Part shown: one piece after another, positions 47,789 to 56,656 of the stretch
How positions within the stretch are numbered: the first letter of the stretch is position 1
How the letters are laid out: each line of letters begins with the position of its first letter
Assembly: GCA_024114885.1 (NCBI GenBank)
Contig: CP099422.1
Location: forward strand, 186,001 to 250,000
DNA from: Septoria linicola
Lineage: Eukaryota > Ascomycota > Dothideomycetes > Mycosphaerellales > Mycosphaerellaceae
Length of the DNA stretch: 64,000 nt
Reading direction: 5' to 3'
The notes under the pieces: model-generated
Seen by the model: the letters and a program-made list of their open reading frames with translations, nothing else
The model's database searches: none
Told to the model about the DNA's origin: nothing
Program-made: the position numbers and the translations under genes

Positions 47789-50050
47789 ATAGATAGCTAC
47801 GTAGGTTCTTATAGTTAATCTAGTAGCGCTCCTTATTAGTACTATATCGCTACTACTAGTAGTTTAGTATATATCGCTAAAAGCTATTCTATTATATATC
47901 TATAGTGCTAAATATAAAGAATAATATAGGCTTACTAAGAGCGTAGACTATACTAAGAAGCTTATAGTAGTAGCGATACTAGTACGGTCGGACTCTTTTT
48001 ATATTAGATATATACCTAATAATATAATTAATTAGAGCCTAGGCCTATAGCGAATTATCTTATAATACTTGTCTAAGTTCGTTAATACTAAGAGTAGTAG
48101 ACCTACTATTATTATTATAGTTAAGTATCTATCGTACCTAGCTACTACTTAAGTTACGTATCTATAGATTAAATATAGTATAGTAGAAGCGCTTATAGTA
48201 AGCGAATCTACTATCGTAATATCGTATTAGATACTAGACCTATATAAGAAACTTAACGCTATTACGCTATAAAAGGTTATAGTTAGTAAGACTATAGAGG
48301 AATAGCGTAGAGAATATAAGAGAGAAGATCTTCTAGTACTAGCCTTACTATAAATAGTAGAGTATATTAAGACGTAGCTAATCGATTATAGAAACGAACG
48401 CGTTAGGATTAGGATTAAGTACTAGAGTTTAAAGTTAGTATTTTATTTATAAAGTAGACTTACTACTTTATAATAGAAAGGAGTACCTTATCGAAAGTCT
48501 ATAGCTTCTATACGCTTAGGACGTATATTAGATACTATACTTATATCGATATTACTCTTATTACTCGCTTCCTATTCTTATTACTCGTTTAAAGCGACTA
48601 TAGCGCTAGTATCTTAGTATAGTACTATCTAGATCTCTTCGAGAACTAAATCGTTCTATAAAAGCTAAATAAGGAGCGCTTTATTAATAGTAATATTCTA
48701 AAAGCCTAGATAGTTAATTATAAGATAGTTTAGCTAAGTATATATAGTATTAGCTAATTTGCTTTATAGTACGACAATAACGCTTTATAATAGAAATACC
48801 TAGATAATATACCTATATACTATAAACTACTAGTAGAATTATACTATTATATACTTATAGCGAGAATCGACTACTTCCTATACTAGCTAGATAAGGACTA
48901 TATCGTACTATACTAGTAACTATAGTAGACGTTTTACGACGTCGAGGACTCGCTAGAGAAAGGTTATAATATATCCTTTATAACGCTACTAGAAAGATTA
49001 GTCCTAAAGCGATTTCTATTATAAAGAGCGGACTCTACTATATAAGAGATATAGAGAAGAGAGACTTACCTAAGTACTCTTTATATAAACTATATATATA
49101 CTAATATATACTAGAGTAATAAGTATCTACTCTATTACTATAAGTAGTAGTAAATCTACTATATTACCTAGATCTATATTATTCTAATAAGATATAGTAT
49201 AGAGTATATCTATAGATAGAGTAACGATAAACTTATTATATAAGAGGTAGCGCTAGTAGACGCTCTTAGAGTCTAACTTAATATTAAACTATAGCTCTTT
49301 ATAACGCTAGTAATACTATATCTATAAGTAGTCTAATTTATATATCTACTATTAAACTCGCTACTAATCCTTCTCGCTTATAGTAGGTTATAAGAGATCG
49401 CTACTCTTAGAGTAAGTCTCTTATAGTATATACGTATCGTCGAAGAGATCGCGCTTTAAGAACATAGGCTACTAATCTACCTCTTCTACTATATCTTCTT
49501 TATCTTCGACTATAGAGTTACGATTATAGATAAGATAGATAGGTACTAGAACGATTAAGACTAGATTAGCTTCTCGCTAGCGAGTAATATTAGCGTATCT
49601 CTACGTACGAGTAGCTATAGTATTCTACGAACTTATAAGCAAGCTATAATTTCTATTATAAAGTATAAATTACTATCTATAATAGAAAGAATATACTTCG
49701 TACTATTTAGTACGCTCGATAGCGTTCCTTATAGTAGAGAGATAGAAGGTTTCTTTAATATCGTTACTACTTAGGTTAATTAACGCCTTCTAAGTATATA
49801 TACTATAGCTCTACTTTACTTTCTTCTTTTTTAACTAGTTTAACTTACGATAACGATCGTAGATCTAGAAATTATACTTACTTTAGACGAATATATAAAG
49901 TAGTTTAATAATATAGTAATCGCTATAAAGCTTAGTAGTATTAGAAACGAAGTCTATAGTAATATATCAAGAGATATTTATATTATAAAGGTAACGATTT
50001 ACGTTATAAAGAGTAGTAGTATAGAAGAACGATTTGTTTATAAATAGGAG
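47789..50050. other. Right flank of the LTR array, RIP-mutated
   Basis: Contains four of the ~40-nt palindromes seen also left of the array (about 48,455, 48,776, 49,012 and 49,658). No domain was recognised on either strand. It is probably the other part of the element interrupted by the LTR array. Confidence 0.55.
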
Positions 50051-50391
50051 TAAAGAGTCTATACATGCTAAGGGTATCAGGTCACGTTACCGGGCTTTTT
50101 TTGGCGCACTCTCAGCCAATCATTTTTGGACCCTGTTTTTTTTCGTAGAGTAAGATAGACCTCGTAAACTCGGTCAATGATCCGGCTCCGGCAAAGCTGG
50201 CCTCGGTTGAGAGGGATCTCCGCCAGAGCTCGACAATGCTCTGGCGACATCATCGCAAAGGTTGCTTGTAAATCACTGCTGTGTTGTGTAAGTTTAGTTG
50301 TGTTCTCTCTCACTCATACCAAATTCAATAGTGTCCGAATAGACACGTACAACACCATAACAGATAAGCTAGGACAAGAAGATATTACAAT
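50051..50391. promoter_or_regulatory. Transition from RIP block to gene; 5' region of the oxidoreductase gene
   Basis: CA and TG return abruptly near 50,060. There are two T-runs (50,093-50,101 and 50,137-50,143). The open frame on the minus strand (50077-50313) has no motif. The region presumably contains the promoter and leader of the gene starting at 50392. Confidence 0.4.
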
Positions 50392-51534
50392 ATGCCTAAA
50401 GCATTGGTCATCGAGCACGTTGAGGGAAAGCCTGGAAAGGTCTACTATCCTTTGAAGAACATTGAGCAGCCTGAGCCACAGCCAAAGGACAATGAGCTGG
50501 TCGTCAAGATCACAGCTGCCGCGCTGAACCACCGAGATCTCTTCATCCGACAAGCTCTATACGGTGCCATTGGCTTCGGCGTACCTCTTCTAGCAGATGG
50601 CTGTGGAGTTGTTGTCAAGACTGGCAGCTCAGCAGAAGCAAAGAAATGGCAAGGCAAGCGTGTGATCCTGAACCCAGGGCACGGCTGGGACTCTGACCCA
50701 GATGGACCTGAATCGCCAAAGGGCTACGCAATCCTGGGAGGCACCAAGCTGAACCCACTGGGCACAGCGCAAGAGGTCGTCGTTATCGATGCGAGCGAGG
50801 TAGAAGAGGCGCCAAAGCACTTGACAAGCAACGAAGCTGCTGCTCTGCCGCTGGCCGGTCTGACAGCGTGGAGGGCAGTCATGACAAAGACTGGCCAAGC
50901 AAAGCCCGGCAGGAACATCCTCATTACCGGAATTGGTGGTGGTGTGGCTGTTATGGCTCTATTGTATGCCGTCGCTGGAGGTGCCAACGTGTTCGTCAGC
51001 TCGAGCAGTCAAGAGAAGCTCGACAAAGCGAAGAGCTTGGGCGCTAAGGGAGGCATCAATTACAAGGATGCCGATTGGGACAAGAAGCTCAAGGAGATGC
51101 TGCCAAAGGACAGGAAGAAGCTCGATGCCATCATCGACGGCGCAGGCGGCGATGTTGTGCAGCGAGGCGCCAAGCTATTGCGGGTGAGCTAAGGTTCATG
51201 TCCTCAAAAACTGACTCCTCGACTAACACGTGCATAGGACGGCGGCATCATATCCCAATACGGCATGACTGTCAGCCCAAAGATGACCTGGACGATGCCT
51301 GCAGTCTTGAAGAACATCGAGCTTCGCGGATCTACGATGGGCTCGAGGAAGGAGTTCGCTGAGCTCGTCAAGTTCGTGAGCGACAAGGGCTTGAGGCCTC
51401 TTGTGTCACGATCCGTCAAGGGCATCGACAACTTGAAGGAAATTGACAGTCTGTTCGAGGATATGAACAAGGGCTCGCAGCTGGGCAAGCTCGTCATCGA
51501 GATCTCGCCAGAAGACAGCAGGTGCAAATTATAA
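50392..51534 (+). CDS. MDR-family oxidoreductase (quinone-oxidoreductase/zinc-type alcohol dehydrogenase-like)
   Basis: Two exons, 50392-51183 and 51238-51534; the 54-nt intron is GTGAGC...CATAG. 363 aa. The N-terminal GroES-like domain contains LNHRDLFIRQ and PLLADGCGVV. The cofactor domain has the motif GIGGGVA at residues 180-186, followed by V-F-V-S-S-S-S-Q-E-K, which points to NADP(H). The catalytic-zinc cysteine and the four structural-zinc cysteines of classical ADHs are not evident, so a zinc-free quinone-oxidoreductase-like chemistry (NADPH-dependent reduction of quinones or enones) is likely. The last three residues are C-K-L, fitting the peroxisomal PTS1 consensus. A possible alternative third exon is described under findings. 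The start ATG is 340 bp from the RIP boundary. Confidence 0.85.
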
Positions 51535-51759
51535 AGCTCATGTATATACTGACTGACACGATAGGAATGATCCATGGTGGTTGAGACCAATGTATGGAAC
51601 ACTGTGCTCACTTTTTGGGTTTGCTGACCAGAATGTCACTCACGGTCTTGGCAATGTCATCAAGCACATTCTGCAAGTATAATACTTACCACCCCATTGC
51701 TGGAGAGTGCTATTGGAAAAGTACTAACAACTACTGACTCTGCGATAGCCACAGACACC

Positions 51760-52719
51760 ATGACCACCAACACCACCCCAGCACGCACAACTGAACAGTC
51801 GGGTCCGCAGAGCGACACCAAGAAGCCTCAGACAAGCTTCCTCGACTTACCGACTGAACTACGCCAACAGATCTACCAGTACACACTGTATGATGACTAT
51901 TTTGAAGAAGACATCCTCCACCTCGGCGCCGTGCCTGATACAGTCAAAGAGTCGAAGCTCTGCAAAGTAGACTCACGCCTTCGAGGCGACTTCGACAGCT
52001 ACTGCAGTGATGCTCTCGGCCGCGATCTTGCTTGCAAATACTACGCCAGCACGTTCTACATCGTGCCAGTATCGCACCTCCCGTTCCCTTTGCTCGACCT
52101 CGGCAAGGCCAAGAACTACGAACTGCACGTACAGTTCTCCAGCAAGTACGCCAACACCAAGGCCAGCCGCGCAGACATCACCAGGCAGCTCCGCATCATC
52201 CGCGCGAACGTAGCCGCCTTCGCAGACTCTATCAAGAGGATCAACTACAGCACCCAGACCGCATGTCTGATATGGGAGAACGACGGCTGGGACCAATTCC
52301 GCCCTCAAAGCACTCTTGACAGCGTGGTCGATGGGACTTTGTGCAATCGAAGCTCCACCGTAGCAATCTTTGGGCACCAGAAGTACCGCCAGGTCGCAAA
52401 GTATGTGCTGAAGCCGCTAGGTCGTCTATTCGGCGAAAGGAAGCAGAAAGACGAAGATGCTCAGGAACAGGAGCAGCGGCTGTTCTCCAACTTCTATCCT
52501 GGAGATATGATATTCCTCGAGTATGTGTTCAGAGTTACGACTCACACATCAGGACAGCTTCCTGCGCCCGTGTATTACGATGTCGTCCAAGAGGAGAACC
52601 CTGTGATGGAACCACAGCGCGTTGGGGCTGGCCAGGTCTTGGACCTCTGCCATCTCTTTCCCAAGAAGGAAGCGCCTCCTGTCAGTACTATCCACTGGCG
52701 TGACCCGAGAAGGGGGTGA
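51760..52719 (+). CDS. F-box-like (2EXR-type) fungal protein
   Basis: Single exon from ATG 51760, 319 aa. After a Thr-rich leader, residues ~25-45 read SFLDLPTELRQQIYQYTL, the short F-box-like opening motif found in very large families of dothideomycete proteins. A conserved-looking middle (SDALGRDLACKYYASTFYIVP) and C-terminal PGDMIFLEYVFRVTTH follow. The role could be an SCF ubiquitin-ligase adaptor, but no substrate-binding repeats are visible. An upstream extension of the frame to 51697 begins at a non-ATG codon and was not used. Confidence 0.72.
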   Translation: MTTNTTPARTTEQSGPQSDTKKPQTSFLDLPTELRQQIYQYTLYDDYFEEDILHLGAVPDTVKESKLCKVDSRLRGDFDSYCSDALGRDLACKYYASTFYIVPVSHLPFPLLDLGKAKNYELHVQFSSKYANTKASRADITRQLRIIRANVAAFADSIKRINYSTQTACLIWENDGWDQFRPQSTLDSVVDGTLCNRSSTVAIFGHQKYRQVAKYVLKPLGRLFGERKQKDEDAQEQEQRLFSNFYPGDMIFLEYVFRVTTHTSGQLPAPVYYDVVQEENPVMEPQRVGAGQVLDLCHLFPKKEAPPVSTIHWRDPRRG

Positions 52720-52957
52720 AGAAAAGTCCTGTGGCTACTCGCATCAGCATAGATAGATGAAATCGAGACTCGAAAACAGGAATCTTCTCCGTACTCCGAT
52801 GATATTGTGATGATCGGCTGACTGTCTGACAGCTACCACAAGTGATTATACATAGAGAGTGACGAATGGTAGCTCGCTAGACTGTTCTGGACCTTCGACT
52901 GCCTTAATCTCGAGAAGTATATCTGCCCATCGATACTCGCGAGACGGGATCGCTGCG
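52720..52957. other. Convergent intergenic spacer
   Basis: Spacer between the stop codons of the F-box-like gene and the frame-broken F-box gene. Nothing else is seen. Confidence 0.5.
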
Positions 52958-53517
52958 CTATAACTTGATTCTCCGAGCAGCAAATATAGCATCCACCTTT
53001 TCGCGCAGAGTGGTGGGATCGGTACCGCTGTATCGTGCACGATATCGGTATCGGCTCGCGACATGCATCTTCCGCCGCCCACGAGAAATTGGGCCGTCAC
53101 TGAGAAAGATCTCGTAGTTCTCAGCTGGAGGCTGGCAGATAAGCATCTGCGGCGGAAGCTCAGGCAGTCGTTCTTCGTACTCTTCGTGCTCGGACTCGCT
53201 CATCTTCTCGCACCTAATCACAACTCGTTGATGTGTCGAGCGGGAAGAAGATGCTTCGAAGTGCCAGCCACCGACATTGACTGCCCGTTCAGAGAGAGTG
53301 GGTTGATGACTGGCTTTTCGCGTGATCTTGAATCCACCTCGAGAAAGAACTGGTGTCGCAGTATCGGATACAGCAGTGCCACGTCGAGAAAGTGTCGATG
53401 CCCAGCCTGTGCTCGGACAAAGTCCTCTATTAACAAGTGGCCCATGATGCTCTGCAGGATCTCTGGCGTCTTGAAGACTCTTGCCGCTGCGCTATCGTCT
53501 TGCATATTCTCTGCCAT
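52958..53517 (-). pseudogene. F-box-like protein gene with one frame break
   Basis: From ATG 53517 the first ~70 codons read A-A-A-R-V-F-K-T-P-E-I-L-Q-S-I-M-G-H-L, then A-Q-A-G-H-R-H-F and L-R-H-Q-F-F-L. This is the N-terminus of a common dothideomycete F-box family. The family-like continuation (V-G-G-W-H-F-E-A-S, then R-V-V-I-R-C-E-K-M-S-E) lies in another frame and runs to the stop at 52958. The two frames meet in the AGAGAGAGTGGG tract at 53,291-53,302. No intron fits, so a one-base insertion or deletion is the likely cause. The intact product would be ~185 aa. Could be a real mutation or an assembly error in a dinucleotide run. Confidence 0.6.
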
Positions 53518-53896
53518 GCTATGGAAGTGGTTTCTGTGCTTGAGCTCGGATCTCGAACGGTGAGCTTGTATATATCGCGCTTGTAATCTTCAGTGGCTGC
53601 CTTTTGCTAGCCCTGCTGGCGTCGTCTTGAGAAAATGGTATATTTGCGCCCTTCTCAATACTCAAATCTCTGTGCTGTGAAGACTTCGTGGTGATGGTGG
53701 AAGAAGCGAGTCAGCCTCGTGACAAGACGGATATTTTCACTCGTGTGGGCCATGTTGCCATGTCGACCATGCTGACTCATCGTTGCCATTTTTGAGGACA
53801 GTCCCACTCCGTGGTGACACACTGTATTCCCCTACACAGCCACTCAGAATAGCACGTTATCTCGATCGCACCTGAGCATGATCCACAACTTCCTCT
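53518..53896. other. Intergenic spacer
   Basis: Upstream region of the frame-broken F-box gene and 3' flank of the next minus-strand gene. No gene-like structure is visible. Confidence 0.5.
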
Positions 53897-55026
53897 TCAC
53901 GGGGCTCCCTTGCTGCCATAAATCGACCACATCACACAGCCATTCTCCGTATTATCGAACTGAATCCCGCCTTCCTCCTTACACACATCAATCACAGCAG
54001 TCAACTTCCTCTTACACTCATCGCCTATGGTACTGAAGCTCTTTCCCGGAAGGCACCCTGACTGCTGACCGCCGTCACCAAATTGTGCATCGGTCTTGAT
54101 GACATACCCGTCCAGACCCTCCATATAAAGATCCCACGAAGCACCATCAGGAGGTTCCTGGGAGAAGTTGTTGCCAGGATTGAAAGCAGGATCGAGGTAC
54201 ATGTCTCGATCACAGTAGGCGTTGATAGTCTTGAGGGCGTCGTCTCGCTTCATAGGCCGAAAGTCGTCTCTTCCGCCACAGCCGGTGCGTTCGTTGACTT
54301 GCGGCGTTAGAGAGAACATTCCACAGCCATCAGTAACGTTGCCACCGAACTTGCCAAGGTGACCACTGAAGTTCGTGTCACAGTCGTCCATTGTGCGTCG
54401 TAGATATCGCTGACAGGCATTGTTGTCGTTGGGGTACTGTGCATCATTGCCAGTCTTAGCACAGTCTGAACCGTCGCCATAATCAACAGCGAGGACCATC
54501 TCGCTATTGCCAAGAGTCTGCTTGAAGGTCTGTTTGTTGCTGATCTCCGGGGTACTGACACTGCCGCTGAACTTGAAGCAGAAATCTTTGATCGCGTCCT
54601 TCTCATGTCAGTCGAGTCGATGATAAGAAATCACCAAGAAACTTACGAACCCATCATTTCGATCAACTCCGGTGCTGCCATCGAGCCTCCCTGAGCACTT
54701 CAACTCTCCTGGGTTGATCTCTGGTTGGAACTGCCAATTGAGACACGCATCTCGGACCGTACCACCAGTCTTCTCGCAACCATCTTGAGCTTCATTCAAG
54801 AAGTATTTGCAGTCGCCCTCATCTATGCTCCACCTCTCGGAAGTGTTCGCGCAGAGCGGGTAGGCAGTAACGCTGATATTCAGGTTGATGCCAGCTCCCA
54901 GAGGAGTGACGATATCGACTGGAGATCCTGGAAGAGCGACTTGACCACGTTGCGATTTGAACAAGATGGTGATGATGCTGTGGCCTTCCAAGCGCCATGA
55001 ACTTGATGAGATGTTCGGATGGCCAG
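53897..55026 (-). CDS. Cysteine-rich, probably secreted protein of unknown function
   Basis: Two exons are clear: from about 55026 to 54647 and 54601-53897, with a 45-nt intron (GTAAGT...CATGAG) that keeps frame (N-D-G-F^K-D-A-I-K). The product is at least ~360 aa with regularly spaced cysteines (C-x(n)-C in GDCKYFLNEAQDGCEKTGG, DACLNW, KCSGRL, TDGCGMF, ERTGCGG, SGCLPG, DECKRK, ENGCVMW), which suggests disulfides and export. The pattern G-D-C...C-x-x-x-G-G...D-x-C-x-x-W appears twice, near both ends, hinting at an internal duplication. A possible signal-peptide exon upstream (through 55,077) contains a stop codon, so the 5' end is unresolved. No family is recognised with confidence. Confidence 0.62.
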
Positions 55027-55114
55027 CTGAGCTTGGAAGGACGCCAGAAGTTCAGATATAAGTTCCTTGCAGGGACCTAGGGTAAGAAGCAAATGCACTC
55101 AGAAACTCGCGATC

Positions 55115-56117
55115 ATGTTACTTTACCCGCGCATTGTAACTTTCCTCACTCTCTCCATCACACTCCCGGTCATACTGGCATACACAATAGACGACGGATG
55201 TAACTTGTACGACTGGTGAGGAAGCGATACTTGGGCGGCGGTGAGAGAAGCCCTTGCCATAGCTGAATATGCCGAATTCCGCATGCGAAGCAATGATCCT
55301 GCACTTGGTCCAATAGTCTCTCAGCTTTTGGGGAACAACGGTGACGGTCGACGGTTGTTTGGAGGTGAGGCCAAATCGTGCTGCGCTGAAATGTCTCGAG
55401 CTAAATGTTTGCAGACAACATGAATCAGGTGGCAGATCGCTTGGGCCCATATACCGGCATATACTTCGCAGGCTTACCAGGATCCTTGGACGACCATACG
55501 GTGATAATTAGATGCTCTGCAGATCACTTCCAGAGAGATCCAGTCGACCAATCCTGGAAAGATCCCCAGTTTCCATCAATGCCTCCGATGGCCCCAGACT
55601 CTCCGCTTTGCGGACCGGGAACCATGGGCTTCACATACTTGACTGGCCTGTCCCGTTAACTGCCCGGCCCACTTGGAGTGTCGCACGTGGTCGTATTATG
55701 CCTCAACGGCGCAGCCTCGAACAAAGTGACCGGTATCGGAGGAATATGGAAAACACGAGACTGGACAGACGTTTCTTTCATAGATTTCGACCGATACTTG
55801 TCCTACACCGTAGTACATGAGGCCATGCATGTCAATAAACCTAGCCGCAAGTGAGCCCCTCGGGATGGATGCTCGAAACGAGACGACATTGATAAGTCTT
55901 GTAGTTGGTGGCGCCTTAGCCTCGGGACATCCAGAAGCATATGGCTGGCAAGCTATCCAACCTTTGAGTACCAAAGACAAGCAAAGCAATGCAGATAGCT
56001 ATACCATACTGGCCACAGGTGAGAAAGCCTCTTTGCCATGCACGGAATATACTGAAATTCTCAGCGTTGTGGATGAAACGGCATACGATAAGTGCAGATG
56101 GTGGAAAATTTGGCTGA
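55115..56117 (+). pseudogene. Secreted HExxH metallopeptidase with two in-frame stop codons
   Basis: Four exons can be joined: 55115-55364, 55415-55850, 55897-56018 and 56065-56117. The three introns of 50, 46 and 46 nt all have GTGAG donors. The joined length of 861 nt is an exact multiple of three. The product begins with a convincing signal peptide (MLLYPRIVTFLTLSITLPVILA), then T-I-D-D-G-C, a helical region and conserved-looking cysteines. It continues with V-V-H-E-A-M-H, the zinc-binding HExxH motif of M35-like/lysine-specific fungal metalloendopeptidases. The last part has N-A-D-S-Y. Two stops interrupt it: TGA at 55217-55219 and TAA at 55657-55659. The TAA is one C-to-T (CpA) change from CAA. 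Probably inactive. Confidence 0.75.
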
Positions 56118-56656
56118 AGGCATCCCGTAAGAAATCGTCCGGCTGACTCCCCTAACGATGGACACCCAGCGTAATGGTGGGCGAGACTTGACATATCCTT
56201 GTTATTTCAAGATTGCTGGATCTGTACAGGTCGTAGTTAGTAGGCGTTGTAGCCATTACACTTTGGAATGCTCACCTGGTAGCCACCGGTCATGACTAGC
56301 GAAGTATCTTCCGATGATAACAGCTTGAAAATCTATTGCTTATCTTGCCAGTAATCCGCGTGAGGTCCTGAATACTTGTGAGTGCAAGCATTCTGGGCCG
56401 TTGACAGCTCCAAGCACGAGGTCTGAACGTTAGGGATAGTCTCGTCAGTGCGAAGTGATAGGAGGTTCGTCTGAAGAGTTCGAGACCGTCTACATAGTGT
56501 TCTTGTCCGCTCGTAATGGCTTTCACCAAGTGACCAGACGAGAGGATCCCGATCCCACTCTTTGTCGTGACGGAAGACAATGCGGAGACAATTGAAGCTG
56601 CGTGGCAGCGGCGCGAGCTTTTTCCAAACACTAGGCATCACAGCGCAAGTGATGGC
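56118..56656. other. Intergenic stretch, no supported gene
   Basis: Short frames only. Antisense open frames near 56,300-56,640 are motif-free and lie downstream of the F-box/LRR-like gene. Confidence 0.4.

Larger units (their letters stand above)
24661..50050. other. 25-kb AT-rich, RIP-saturated transposon block
   Basis: From ~24,660 to ~50,050 the sequence is composed almost entirely of TA-rich words with CpG retained; CA and TG nearly vanish. For example 24,701-24,960 has no CA and a single TG. No long open frame survives on either strand. Recognisable remains are an LTR retrotransposon array (30,716-47,788), a Pif1/Helitron-like helicase (around 27.5-28 kb, minus strand), a 53-bp minisatellite, trinucleotide repeats and recurrent short palindromes. 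This is the pattern of repeat-induced point mutation in Pezizomycotina, acting on duplicated DNA in the sexual cycle. Such blocks are usually heterochromatic. Confidence 0.93.

Noticed and set aside
50077..50313. 78-aa minus-strand frame at the RIP border
   Set aside because: No motif; lies in the promoter region of the oxidoreductase gene.
55216..55290. Alternative 75-nt intron that would remove the first stop of the metallopeptidase
   Set aside because: In frame, but it would delete a conserved-looking helix and still leave the TAA at 55657.
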